Positions 1-7,960 are shown, counted from the first letter of the stretch. The stretch: DNA of 64,000 bases from Acholeplasma laidlawii_A (GCF_030166555.2 NZ_CP126461.2), one strand, 5' to 3'. The notes: generated from the sequence alone by a model not told the origin. Program-made: numbers and translations.

Positions 1-1
1 T

Positions 2-277
2 TATCCTGGTGTAGGTCCAGAACATGCATATTTAGATGAAATTAAACGTGTAACTTACTTTGGTGCAACAGATGAAGAAGCTGTACAAGCATTCGAGTAC
101 TTAACACTTATAGAAGGTATCATACCTGCAATAGAATCCTCTCATGCTCTATCCTATGCAATATCGCTTGCAAAAACATTACCAAAAGATCAGATTATTG
201 TAGTTAACTTATCAGGTCGTGGTGATAAAGATGTTAAGCATATTGCTAGGTTTAGAGGTTTTGATATTGTTGATTGA
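2..277 (+). CDS. trpB: Tryptophan synthase beta chain, C-terminal part (partial)
   Basis: The 91 residues seen are the C-terminal end of TrpB, the PLP enzyme that joins indole and serine to make tryptophan in the cytoplasm. The fragment carries YPGVGPEHAYL, the EGIIPAIESSHAL block and the phosphate-binding NLSGRGDKD loop, all typical of TrpB family 1. The gene enters from the left edge, so start, length and operon are unknown. It ends with TGA at 275-277 and is followed by two hairpins. I cannot tell whether the other trp genes are present, so it may be part of an operon or an orphan trpB. Confidence 0.93.
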   Translation, partial: YPGVGPEHAYLDEIKRVTYFGATDEEAVQAFEYLTLIEGIIPAIESSHALSYAISLAKTLPKDQIIVVNLSGRGDKDVKHIARFRGFDIVD

Positions 278-283
278 AACAAA

Positions 284-312
284 ATAAGAAGACTTAATTG
301 ACTTCTTTATTT
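284..312 (+). terminator. Weak hairpin after trpB
   Basis: AAGAAG at 286-291 pairs with CTTCTT at 302-307, followed by TATTTTTAA. It lies directly behind the trpB stop. The stem is short; the stronger hairpin at 331-384 is the more likely main terminator. Confidence 0.45.
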
Positions 313-330
313 TTAATAGATGTATAAAAT

Positions 331-384
331 AGATGGTGTAATCTATATGCCTATCAATTAGGTGGTGGTACACCATCTTTTTAT
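331..384 (+). terminator. Rho-independent terminator downstream of trpB
   Basis: A perfect 10-bp inverted repeat, AGATGGTGTA at 331-340 and TACACCATCT at 369-378, is followed by a T-rich tail. The loop holds a small inner stem (CCTA/TAGG). It separates trpB from the convergent minus-strand genes. Confidence 0.75.
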
Positions 385-499
385 TAACTAGGAAAGTGCG
401 TCAACTCCAAAATTCAAACATCCTTAGTCGAAAAATAAGTATGACAAATCTAAAACACCTATTCATTGCTAGGCAACTTAAACACGATGAAACTATTTA

Positions 500-772
500 T
501 TATTTTGTGCATTTTAAAACTTCTTGATAAGTAATAGGATTAAGATCAGAATCGACAATAACCTTAGGACATAAGATACCTTTTAATTTGGTGTGACTAC
601 ATTTAGGACAAGCTAAGGCAAGTAGTGATTTATAACCGAAGTTTAGTAAGATCAAAATATCGTGTGGCAAATTTTCTACATAGCCACACTTACAACAAAC
701 CATATCGACTGATGGGTCTTTATAAAGTGTATCAGAATCATTTAAGTCAAAGATTTTACGGACCCATCTCAT
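500..772 (-). CDS. Small zinc-ribbon protein of unknown function
   Basis: A 90-residue protein with two CxxC pairs (CCKCGY and ACPKCS), spaced as in a zinc ribbon. I do not recognise a family. The reading frame extends five codons further to an ATG at 785-787, but that start has no Shine-Dalgarno. The ATG at 770-772 is preceded by GGTGAT at a normal distance, so I use it. It is the last minus-strand gene before the convergent trpB end and lies 105 bases beyond the esterase, possibly in the same transcript. Function is unknown. Confidence 0.6.
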   Translation of the reverse strand: MRWVRKIFDLNDSDTLYKDPSVDMVCCKCGYVENLPHDILILLNFGYKSLLALACPKCSHTKLKGILCPKVIVDSDLNPITYQEVLKCTK

Positions 773-876
773 CAGTTTTATCACCATAAAGATTTTGATA
801 AAAACTCAAGTTCCGAAACTATTTGGGTAAAACAGACACATAAATAAAAGGGGGCGAAGTCACCTATATTTTATAT

Positions 877-1647
877 TTAACGCATGAATTGTACAAACTC
901 AGACAACTGAGAAGCCCAAAGTGTTTCATTATGTATGCCACCTTCATAAACCTTATAAAATATAGTGTTTACCAGTGGTTTGATATGTTTATAAATCTTT
1001 TTAGATACGTTTGTGTAATCTCTGTTTGCTTTATGATCGTTTTTACCAGATTCATTTGATCCGACTGTAATGAAATACTTTTGATGAATATCTGGTTTTA
1101 AAGTATCCAGTAAATTGTCTAGGGCAGCCGGATTCCAGGAAGCTGAGGTTGATAGACAACCAATACCGCCAAATATATTAGGATATTTTAATCCACAATA
1201 TAAACTAATTAATCCCCCTAAAGAAGAACCAATGATGTATGTATCCTCTTTATCTTTTTTGGTTTTAAATTTAATATCAATCCAAGGCTTTAATTCTTCA
1301 ACGATGAATCTTGCATACTCTTGGCCAAATACAGGTACTCTAAATTCATCAGAATAGGTTTTATAAATGGTTGAATTATCAAAGGGTGCATATTCATCCA
1401 TGCGATACTTTGTGTTATCGATACCTACGATAATATGTGGTTCAATTAAACCAGCTTTAGTAAATCTTTCATACTGTGTATGTGCATCCCAAATTTCCCC
1501 GTAAGAAGATGCTTCTTTAAAAAATAAATTTTGTCCATCATGCATGTAGAGTACCTTAAAGGGACCCTTATGATTATCAGGTATATAAACAGATATATTT
1601 CTTTTTTGGTTTAAGATCTTGGATGTAACTTTAAACGTTTTTATCAT
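877..1647 (-). CDS. Alpha/beta-hydrolase esterase (enterochelin-esterase-like, esterase D family)
   Basis: A 256-residue predicted cytoplasmic alpha/beta hydrolase. It shows the early YMHDGQNLF block, the nucleophile elbow GSSLGG (Ser about residue 142) and a late GGIHN motif that should give the catalytic His. These are features of the Fes/IroE-like PF00756 esterases; the true substrate cannot be read from sequence. The open frame runs 38 codons further upstream, but the start is placed at the ATG at 1645-1647. It has an AAGGGGAAAG ribosome site and gives a normal N-terminus (MIKTFKVTSK). It overlaps the end of yidD by 17 bases, so the two are translated from one mRNA. Confidence 0.85.
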   Translation of the reverse strand: MIKTFKVTSKILNQKRNISVYIPDNHKGPFKVLYMHDGQNLFFKEASSYGEIWDAHTQYERFTKAGLIEPHIIVGIDNTKYRMDEYAPFDNSTIYKTYSDEFRVPVFGQEYARFIVEELKPWIDIKFKTKKDKEDTYIIGSSLGGLISLYCGLKYPNIFGGIGCLSTSASWNPAALDNLLDTLKPDIHQKYFITVGSNESGKNDHKANRDYTNVSKKIYKHIKPLVNTIFYKVYEGGIHNETLWASQLSEFVQFMR

Positions 1648-1873
1648 TTTTCTTTCCCCTTTTTTTTGGTACTGGATCGTATTTAGGCTTAAAAAGCGGA
1701 TTACATGTAAGAATCCTTTTGCTGGTAAGTAAACTTGCATAAATGAAATTATGTGTCTCATAAGCCTCTATTGCATAGTGGCTACAAGTTGGTGTGTGTC
1801 TACATTTATGAGATTTTACTGGTGATAAAGTTTTTTGGTACCAACGAATGGCTTTTATAGCATATTTTTTCAT
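1631..1873 (-). CDS. yidD: Membrane protein insertion efficiency factor YidD
   Basis: An 80-residue member of the YidD (UPF0161) family. It carries the signature run from IRWYQKTLSP through CRHTPTCSHYA with its conserved cysteines. YidD is a small membrane-associated protein thought to help YidC insert membrane proteins. In many bacteria it sits beside rnpA and yidC near oriC; here it stands alone with an esterase gene. No Shine-Dalgarno is visible before the ATG at 1871-1873. A TATAAT lies only nine bases upstream of it, so the mRNA may be leaderless. Confidence 0.9.
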   Translation of the reverse strand: MKKYAIKAIRWYQKTLSPVKSHKCRHTPTCSHYAIEAYETHNFIYASLLTSKRILTCNPLFKPKYDPVPKKRGKKNDKNV

Positions 1874-1940
1874 AACGTACTTATTATACTATAAAAAGGG
1901 TCTTTTAAAAAATTCACATATATTTTATTTATATTAAATA

Positions 1941-1968
1941 TTGATAAAAAAATAAGGTGTGATATAAT
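1941..1968 (+). promoter_or_regulatory. Promoter of the EF-G paralogue gene
   Basis: TTGATA at 1941-1946 and TATAAT at 1963-1968 are 16 bases apart, a good sigma-A-type promoter. A strong AAGGAGG at 1998-2004 precedes the ATG at 2010. Confidence 0.75.
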
Positions 1969-2009
1969 AAAAGTACAATGTAAACGCATACATATATAAG
2001 GAGGTATTT

Positions 2010-4067
2010 ATGAAAGAATACAAAACCAAGAACCTCAGAAACATTGCGCTATTAGGGCATTTAGGTAGTGGTAAGACTTCACTAACTGAAAGCCTCTTAA
2101 ATGTAACTGGCGTAACTAACGTAAAAGGTGAGGTGGAACGTAAAAACACCAAATCCGATTTTCTTGTGGAGGAACAAACACGTATTGCCTCCATGCAAAC
2201 ATCTTTAATACCGATCGAAGCACATGACTGCAAACTTAACTTTCTAGACGTACCAGGTAATGATGAGCTCATTAGCGAATTATACCATGCCCTAGAAGTA
2301 GTTAAGGGTGCAGTCATTTTAATTGATGCGACCAAAGGGGTTGAAGTTGGCACGGAACGTGTTTGGAATGAAATTAGACGCAGACGTATACCAGCAGTAT
2401 TATTTATCAATAAAATGGATAAAGATAATATTGACTATGAAGCATTATTAGAAGATATACGTACGAAACTTGGTAAACGTGCCGTACCTTTTACATATCC
2501 TATAGGACGTAAAGAAGATTTTGAAGGCTTTGTAAACGTTGTTGAGATGAAGGCTCGTATCTATAATGGTAATACTTGCGAAGATGCAGAAATTTGGGAT
2601 GAAAAGAAACCTAAAGTGGAACAACTTCGTGAGATGATTATGGAATCAGTAGCTGAAACATCCGAAGAATTATTAGAAAAATACTTTGGTGGTGAAGAAA
2701 TCACTAATGAAGAAATCACACATGCTTTAAATCACGCGATTATTAATGGTGAGTTAACACCAGTCTTAGTAGGTTCTGTACTTAAAAATATTGGTGTAAA
2801 TACCTTACTTAAAATGTTAACTGACTTCTTACCTTCTCCTGATATGTTAAGAGAATTAGAAGCTACTAAAGTTGGAAGTGATGAAAAACTTCAAGTTAAA
2901 ACATTGGATGAAGAACCATTTTCAGGATTTGTCTTTAAAACAATGATTGACCCATTTGTTGGAACGATTTCATTTATTAAAGTAAATTCAGGTATCTTAA
3001 AAGTTGGGGATGAAGTATATCACGCACAAAGTGATTCAACCATTAAGATTAATACCTTAATGACACTGATTGGTAAAGATCAAATACCAATGGATTTAGC
3101 ACATGCGGGTGATATCGTAGTTACAACTAAATTAGAAGCATTAAAGACTGGTCATACAATCACAGATCCTAAACGCAAAATTGTATTTGATACAGTGAAA
3201 CTTCCTACTCCGGTTATTTATCAGGCAATTGAACCAGATAATGAAAAAGATGAAGACAAGATTTCAATGGCTTTAACAAAACTAAATATTGAAGATCCTT
3301 CATTTGATATCCAAAGAAATAAAGAAACTGGTCAATTACTCATTGGTGGTTATGGTATTAGTCATATTAAATACATTACAGACCGTATGAAGAATCTATA
3401 TAAGGTCAGTGTTTCATTCGAAGACCAAAAGATAGTATATAGAGAAACGATTAAGAAAAAAGGTGTTGGCGAAGGTAAACATAAGAAACAATCCGGTGGT
3501 GCAGGTCAATTTGGTCATGTTTGGATACGTTTTGAACCAACAGATAAGCTTTTCGAGTTTTCTGAAGAAGTATTTGGTGGTGCAGTACCTAGATCATACT
3601 TCCCGGCCGTTGAAAAAGGATTAATTCGTGCTTTTGAAAAAGGTCCTTTGGCAGGATTTCCTGTAATACATGTGAAAGCAACCCTTTATGATGGAAGTTA
3701 TCACTCAGTAGATAGTAATGAAATATCGTTTGTTATGGCAGCTGATCTTGCATTTAAGGCCGCATTACCTGAAATTCAACCAACGATATTAGAACCAATT
3801 TTACACCTAACAATCACAGTTAAAGAATCTTATGTGGGTGATGTTATGGGGGATATGAATAAACGTCGTGGTCGTATCCTAGGTATGGACCAAGCAGATG
3901 GTTATACTGTAATTAATGCATATGTTCCAGAAGCGGAAGTCACTACTTACGCCATAGATTTAAAAGCAATGACTCAAGGTTCAGGACAGTTTGAAAGACG
4001 TTTTGATCGTTACGAAGAAGTACCACAACAATTCCAATCCAAGATTATTGAACAATATAAAAAGTAA
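2010..4067 (+). CDS. Elongation factor G paralogue (EF-G-like translational GTPase)
   Basis: A 685-residue five-domain translational GTPase related to EF-G. The P-loop GHLGSGKT is at residues 16-23, the G3 motif reads DVPGN at 80-84 and NKMD is at 134-137. Domain IV and V blocks follow (for example GGAGQFGHVWIRFEP, and MGDMNKRRGRILGMD near the end). Canonical EF-G has DTPGH in G3. Here the catalytic His is replaced by Asn, as in other EF-G2-like paralogues that carry a different residue there, so it is probably not the main FusA. It is a cytoplasmic ribosome-binding factor; its exact role (auxiliary translocation or ribosome release) is unknown. It starts a run with the stub gene and hpf. Confidence 0.9.
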   Translation: MKEYKTKNLRNIALLGHLGSGKTSLTESLLNVTGVTNVKGEVERKNTKSDFLVEEQTRIASMQTSLIPIEAHDCKLNFLDVPGNDELISELYHALEVVKGAVILIDATKGVEVGTERVWNEIRRRRIPAVLFINKMDKDNIDYEALLEDIRTKLGKRAVPFTYPIGRKEDFEGFVNVVEMKARIYNGNTCEDAEIWDEKKPKVEQLREMIMESVAETSEELLEKYFGGEEITNEEITHALNHAIINGELTPVLVGSVLKNIGVNTLLKMLTDFLPSPDMLRELEATKVGSDEKLQVKTLDEEPFSGFVFKTMIDPFVGTISFIKVNSGILKVGDEVYHAQSDSTIKINTLMTLIGKDQIPMDLAHAGDIVVTTKLEALKTGHTITDPKRKIVFDTVKLPTPVIYQAIEPDNEKDEDKISMALTKLNIEDPSFDIQRNKETGQLLIGGYGISHIKYITDRMKNLYKVSVSFEDQKIVYRETIKKKGVGEGKHKKQSGGAGQFGHVWIRFEPTDKLFEFSEEVFGGAVPRSYFPAVEKGLIRAFEKGPLAGFPVIHVKATLYDGSYHSVDSNEISFVMAADLAFKAALPEIQPTILEPILHLTITVKESYVGDVMGDMNKRRGRILGMDQADGYTVINAYVPEAEVTTYAIDLKAMTQGSGQFERRFDRYEEVPQQFQSKIIEQYKK

Positions 4068-4109
4068 GAACATATCATTTTAACTACTATAGTATGGAGG
4101 AGTTAGTCC

Positions 4110-4484
4110 ATGCAGTGTAAAATATGTAGAAATGATATAAAGGTTCAAAGAACTTTTATAAATTTACTTAAATTTGAATTACCTGGTGTATGTATTCATT
4201 GTTTTAAACAACAGATGAATTACTTTCCGTACTTTGTCATACCAATTCAAAATGGCTTATTGCATATATTTGAATTACTTATAACTGATACAAAGCACCC
4301 AAATGATTATATTAATTACTTTAGACCATACTACCGTGCATATTTCAATTTAAATATGACGGTAGATGCGGTCTACATAGAAACACTTACATTAAATATC
4401 ATAGAATTATTCGATCACATGGAAATAGGACATCTCATTATTTTTACAAACAACTTTAAGGAGGATAAAGGTTATGAGATATGA
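4110..4484 (+). CDS. Small protein with N-terminal zinc ribbon, possible ComFC remnant
   Basis: A 124-residue protein with Cys pairs at residues 3/6 and 28/31, in an arrangement like the N-terminal zinc ribbon of ComFC/amidophosphoribosyltransferase-like proteins. It lacks the PRTase motif that full ComFC proteins (about 200 residues or more) carry. The rest is hydrophobic and aromatic-rich with no motif I know. GGAGGAG precedes the ATG. It overlaps hpf by 11 bases, so they are co-translated. In many Firmicutes comFC lies just upstream of hpf, so the position supports a degenerate ComFC origin. That is inference. Confidence 0.6.
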   Translation: MQCKICRNDIKVQRTFINLLKFELPGVCIHCFKQQMNYFPYFVIPIQNGLLHIFELLITDTKHPNDYINYFRPYYRAYFNLNMTVDAVYIETLTLNIIELFDHMEIGHLIIFTNNFKEDKGYEI

Positions 4485-5031
4485 GATCATAGGTAAAAAT
4501 GGATTCGTTGCTACTGAGGCTATTAAAGCGTATGTAGTTAAGAAGTTGGACAAAATTGTCAATATGTTTGATGTTAGAGTGATAGACACAGTGCGTGTAG
4601 TATTACGCGTCTATAAAGAGTACTCTAAAGTTGAAGTTACAATCCCTGCACCATATATTATTTTAAGAAGTGAAGTTAGAGATGCTGATATGTATGCAGC
4701 TATTGACAAGAGTGTAGATAAATTAACTGCACAAATTAGAAGACATAAATCTAAAATTAGACATCATTTTGAAAGACGTGGACAAGAGGTGTTTTCTACA
4801 GAATTTAATCTAGAAGCAATGGACAAAGAAGTTAAAGCACGTCAATTAGTCAAATCAAAGAAGTTTTCTATTAAACCGATGACTGTTGAAGATGCGATTG
4901 CACAAATGGAATTAAGTGGACATGATTTCTTTATTTTCTTAGATGAAAAAACCAATAATCCTCAAATCGTTTATGCTAGAGAAGATGGCGACTATGCAGT
5001 TATAGAAGCTACACCTGAAATATATAAGTAA
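4474..5031 (+). CDS. hpf: Ribosome hibernation promoting factor, long form
   Basis: A 185-residue long-form HPF. The N-terminal S30AE/RaiA domain spans about residues 1-100. The C-terminal dimerisation domain (FSIKPMTVEDAIAQM through the FFIFLDEKTNNPQIVYAREDG block) spans about 130-185. Long HPF binds 30S subunits and pairs 70S ribosomes into inactive 100S dimers in stationary phase. TAAGGAGG lies about 10 bases before the ATG. A strong terminator follows directly, so this is the last gene of the EF-G-like/stub/hpf unit. Confidence 0.95.
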   Translation: MRYEIIGKNGFVATEAIKAYVVKKLDKIVNMFDVRVIDTVRVVLRVYKEYSKVEVTIPAPYIILRSEVRDADMYAAIDKSVDKLTAQIRRHKSKIRHHFERRGQEVFSTEFNLEAMDKEVKARQLVKSKKFSIKPMTVEDAIAQMELSGHDFFIFLDEKTNNPQIVYAREDGDYAVIEATPEIYK

Positions 5032-5043
5032 ATCAAGTGAATC

Positions 5044-5075
5044 AAAAGGGGTTAGTAAATGCTAACCCCTTTTTG
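5044..5075 (+). terminator. Rho-independent terminator after hpf
   Basis: A 12-bp perfect stem (AAAAGGGGTTAG, loop TAAATG, CTAACCCCTTTT) with a following T run. A textbook terminator. Confidence 0.92.
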
Positions 5076-5134
5076 TTATAAAGTAAAATTATTTTATAAG
5101 TTATGATACAATGTAAACATGTGAAAGGATTTAC

Positions 5135-5410
5135 ATGGAAAGATTAAAATATGGTATAAAAAACTCTCGTATATGGCATTTATGTAGTCAAGACATTGAA
5201 GTAAATAAATCAATGACACTAGATAACTGGACCAGATATAGAGCAGAATATAGAGAAATATATTATTTAAACGATAACATCAAGTTCTTAGAAGTTGATC
5301 ATTTTAACCATGTTTTTAAATTTTTCGATGCAAATATCAGAAAGCATAATATAGAAGACTTTAGACGTTATTTTAAGGACTTTCAAAAATATAAGGAAAT
5401 ATTGAAATAA
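5135..5410 (+). CDS. Hypothetical protein
   Basis: A 91-residue soluble protein rich in Tyr, Phe, Asn, Lys and Asp, with no Cys pair, signal peptide or membrane segment. I do not recognise it. An AAAGGA site lies five bases before the ATG and a TACAAT hexamer lies at 5107-5112, so it is probably expressed alone behind the hpf terminator. Its TAA stop abuts the U-run of the minus-strand terminator at 5409-5437, so it meets a convergent transcript. Confidence 0.6.
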   Translation: MERLKYGIKNSRIWHLCSQDIEVNKSMTLDNWTRYRAEYREIYYLNDNIKFLEVDHFNHVFKFFDANIRKHNIEDFRRYFKDFQKYKEILK

Positions 5411-5437
5411 AAAAAACCAAGAAAATAAATTTCTTGG
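5409..5437 (-). terminator. Rho-independent terminator on the minus strand
   Basis: Read on the minus strand, CCAAGAAA (5437-5430) and TTTCTTGG (5424-5417) form an 8-bp stem with an ATTTA-type loop. It is followed by eight T residues (5416-5409). The plus strand has no T run there, so it acts for leftward transcription. Confidence 0.8.
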
Positions 5438-5614
5438 GTAAGTAGATTAAATATGGAAGGCGTAGCCTAAAACTTGAAATACTAAACATAAATCAAATCC
5501 ATAAAAATTATAAATCTTTGAAATGAATAAAACTTATAAATCGAATAAACATTTGATACTTAAAGGTATAACGTTTTTAAGAACTTGTGATTCAAAAATA
5601 CTGACTACGCCTTC
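5409..5614 (-). ncRNA. Putative structured small RNA, about 206 nt
   Basis: A promoter and a terminator on the minus strand delimit a non-coding stretch between sodA and the 5135-5410 gene. The predicted 5' end (about 5614) begins exactly with GAAGGCGTAG (5614-5605). This pairs perfectly with CTACGCCTTC (5465-5456), closing a 159-nt AU-rich domain. A 3' tail with the terminator follows. No frame inside has a ribosome site and a credible protein. A 5'-terminal closing stem and a size near 200 nt recall 6S RNA, but I cannot confirm 6S features. It could also be an unrelated regulatory RNA. Confidence 0.55.
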
Positions 5615-5620
5615 AACTGT

Positions 5621-5649
5621 ATTATATTACAAAATAAATCATTTGTAAA
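5621..5649 (-). promoter_or_regulatory. Promoter of the putative 206-nt RNA
   Basis: On the minus strand TTTACA (5649-5644) and TATAAT (5626-5621) are separated by exactly 17 bases. The start is predicted about seven bases further, at 5614, which coincides with the start of the RNA's closing stem. Confidence 0.7.
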
Positions 5650-5663
5650 GGAAAGCGCTAACA
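5650..5663 (-). promoter_or_regulatory. cre-like palindromic element (possible CcpA site)
   Basis: The minus strand reads TGTTAGCGCTTTCC, 12 of 14 positions agreeing with the Bacillus cre consensus TGWAANCGNTNWCA and centred on AGCGCT. It ends immediately next to the -35 box of the putative RNA promoter, a place where an activator could sit. Whether this organism has CcpA is not visible here. Confidence 0.35.
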
Positions 5664-5690
5664 TTTTTATGTTAAAATGGATTTTATGTA

Positions 5691-6302
5691 TTAAGCCTTA
5701 TTGAATAATGCTTCAACAGCTTCCCAGTTAACAACATTGAAGAATGCTGCAACATAGTCAGGACGTCTGTTTTGATAATTTAGGTAATATGCATGTTCCC
5801 ATACATCTAATCCTAATAATGGAGTACCTTCAGCAAGTGGTGTATCTTGGTTTGGTGTAGAAGTAACTACTAACTTATCACCTTTTTTGATCAACCAAGC
5901 CCAACCAGAACCAAATCTAGTTTTAGCAGCATTTGAGAATGCTTCTTGGAATGCTTCAAATGAACCAAATGATTGAGTGATTGCATCCATAAGTTTACCT
6001 GCAGGTTTTTTACCATCATTTTTCTTTAATAATGGCCAGAAGAATGCGTGGTTGAAGTGTCCACCACCATTGTTTCTAACTGCACCTTGAATATCAACAG
6101 GTACTTTGTTTAAATCTGTAAGTAATACCATTAAATCATCCATTGTGTGAACATGTAATTCTGGATGTTTTTCTAATGCAGCATTCAAGTTTGTAATATA
6201 AGCTTGATGATGCTTTCCGTGGTGAATCTCCATAGTTTTTGCATCGATAAATGGTTCTAGTGCATCGTATGCGTATGGTAATTTGTCTAATGTAAATGCC
6301 AT
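5691..6302 (-). CDS. sodA: Superoxide dismutase, Fe/Mn family (Mn-type features)
   Basis: A 203-residue SOD that converts superoxide to peroxide and oxygen in the cytoplasm. Metal ligands are visible as H27 (in EIHHGKHH), H85 (in GGGHFNHAFFW), D166 and H170 (in DVWEHAYY). The NNGGGHFNH block matches Mn-type rather than Fe-type enzymes. AGGAGG lies 11 bases before the ATG. A promoter (TTGATA/TAAGAT) sits between the rqcH stop and the sodA start. No convincing terminator lies directly behind it, so some transcripts may run into the RNA at 5614-5409. Confidence 0.96.
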   Translation of the reverse strand: MAFTLDKLPYAYDALEPFIDAKTMEIHHGKHHQAYITNLNAALEKHPELHVHTMDDLMVLLTDLNKVPVDIQGAVRNNGGGHFNHAFFWPLLKKNDGKKPAGKLMDAITQSFGSFEAFQEAFSNAAKTRFGSGWAWLIKKGDKLVVTSTPNQDTPLAEGTPLLGLDVWEHAYYLNYQNRRPDYVAAFFNVVNWEAVEALFNKA

Positions 6303-6337
6303 AAAATGTAACGCCTCCTAATTTATTTTATAGATAT

Positions 6338-6366
6338 ATCTTACTCTATATAGTGTGATTTATCAA
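6338..6366 (-). promoter_or_regulatory. Promoter of sodA
   Basis: Minus strand: TTGATA (6366-6361), 17-base spacer, TAAGAT (6343-6338). It would let sodA be transcribed separately from rqcH. Confidence 0.6.
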
Positions 6367-6369
6367 CTT

Positions 6370-7914
6370 TTAAGCATTCTGTAAAAGATTGTCGACAATT
6401 GTTTGATTAATATCGATATAGATTGTCTTTTCATTTTTAATCTTTACAAAAGATGCAGGTTTACCACCAATTTTACTCACAAATCTAAATAGTGTGTAGT
6501 TTACTGGTATCGAACTAGAAGCCTTTTGAGATGAGAAGTATGCTGCTAACATTGCAGATGTTCTTAGTACTTTTTCAGTAAGTTCAGGCGTTCTAACAAG
6601 TATATGAGAACCTGGAGCATCTTTTACGTGAAACCAATAGTCATTTGATAAACCTATTTGATTCACTAGGTGTGCATTTTGATGTGCGTTTTTACCGATA
6701 AAATAAGTAGTATCATCAACTTTCAGGGTTAATACTTTTACTTTATGTTTTGTAGGTTTATTCTTTTTATTTTTTTGTTTCATAAACCCGTATGGGTCTA
6801 GTATCTCTTTAAAATCAGATAATGTCTCATTATCTGTAAGTTCTAGTTCTACAATGTAGTTTTCAAATATTTCTTTTTCACTTAATACTTTATGCAATTC
6901 TGGTTCTAAAAAATCAATCGCACGTTTACCTTTTTGGTAGTTGTTATAAAACTTTTGTGCATTTGAAGTTAGACTTATTTGATCATTTAAGACAATATCC
7001 TCAATAAATGGTAGTTTGTCTCTTAGATTATGACCACTAGCATAAATTAAGTCACCTTTTGCTTTATCTTCAAGCATTTGATGTGCTTGATCAAGTTGTT
7101 TGGTTAACTGAATATGTTTCTTTTCTAATTTTTTTAACTGATTTGAGATAAAACTTCTATAAATAGATTTTTCGTCCTTTTGAAGCATGATTCTAGAATC
7201 TAAAGCTTCACTTAATCTATTAAATGATTTTGTATTAGAATCAAAAATATTAAAAAAATAGGATTTATTATTTTCCATAGATAAAGTAGGTTCAACTTCA
7301 ATTTCAAAAGGATGTTTACCAGTTAATTGTAAATAATTAGCTAAACGTTGTGATATACCTAAATATTTGTTTGTAATATCTTTAGGTGTAGATAAAGGAT
7401 CAAAGACATAATCTTTAGCATCAAGTTTATCACTTAAGAAGTATCCAAAAGTCGCATTTGGAATTAAATGTCTACCCTCTAGAACAAACATTTTCTTATA
7501 TAAATCAATAATTTTTCCTTGTTCAATTAAATATAAATTTGCATGTCTACCCATCGCTTCAAAAATCAGTTTACGTTCAACTGGACCATATATAAAATCA
7601 TACACGGTAAAGTTAAATTCAATCACTCTATCTGACTGGTATTGAGTGATGTTTTTTAATATGCCACCTTCTAAGTATTTCTTGAGTTGATTCAAAAAAT
7701 TAGAAGTATCTTTTTTTGAAGGTGGTTGTGTAGTTAAATAAGTACTTGTAAAACTTGCATTCAAGTTAATCACTAAATGATGTCTTTGTTTTTGAGCATA
7801 AAGACTAAAAACAAACATTAAACCGTTTAACCAAACGGATTCTACACGTGTATTTTCTACAGATTGATTCAGTTCTTTGATTAAATAATGTGTGTAAATA
7901 CCATCTAAAGCCAT
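6370..7914 (-). CDS. rqcH: Rqc2 homologue RqcH (NFACT family, ribosome quality control)
   Basis: A 514-residue NFACT protein (older name fibronectin-binding protein A). The N-terminal NFACT-N domain begins MALDGIYTHYLIKEL. A coiled coil lies near residues 240-360, and the C-terminal NFACT-R domain contains the NDYWFHVKDAPGSHILVR motif. RqcH binds obstructed 50S subunits with peptidyl-tRNA and recruits tRNA-Ala to add C-terminal alanine tails for degradation. GAGGTAAG stands before the ATG at 7912-7914. It is divergent from gmk and upstream of sodA on the same strand. Confidence 0.93.
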   Translation of the reverse strand: MALDGIYTHYLIKELNQSVENTRVESVWLNGLMFVFSLYAQKQRHHLVINLNASFTSTYLTTQPPSKKDTSNFLNQLKKYLEGGILKNITQYQSDRVIEFNFTVYDFIYGPVERKLIFEAMGRHANLYLIEQGKIIDLYKKMFVLEGRHLIPNATFGYFLSDKLDAKDYVFDPLSTPKDITNKYLGISQRLANYLQLTGKHPFEIEVEPTLSMENNKSYFFNIFDSNTKSFNRLSEALDSRIMLQKDEKSIYRSFISNQLKKLEKKHIQLTKQLDQAHQMLEDKAKGDLIYASGHNLRDKLPFIEDIVLNDQISLTSNAQKFYNNYQKGKRAIDFLEPELHKVLSEKEIFENYIVELELTDNETLSDFKEILDPYGFMKQKNKKNKPTKHKVKVLTLKVDDTTYFIGKNAHQNAHLVNQIGLSNDYWFHVKDAPGSHILVRTPELTEKVLRTSAMLAAYFSSQKASSSIPVNYTLFRFVSKIGGKPASFVKIKNEKTIYIDINQTIVDNLLQNA

Positions 7915-7960
7915 AATTTCTTACCTCAATAATACTATATCATGAAAATGTCTGAAACTA

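Noticed and set aside
788..876. Terminator after the esterase on the minus strand
   Set aside because: Only a four-base stem (GGTG/CGCC) before CCCTTTTATTT; too weak to list as a feature.
1115..1357. Plus-strand ORF of 80 codons inside the esterase gene
   Set aside because: It is a shadow frame with no ribosome site; the minus strand encodes a clear esterase.
1648..1761. Longer N-terminus of the esterase
   Set aside because: The added 38 residues lie inside yidD, are unlike any esterase start, and the ATG at 1647 has its own ribosome site.
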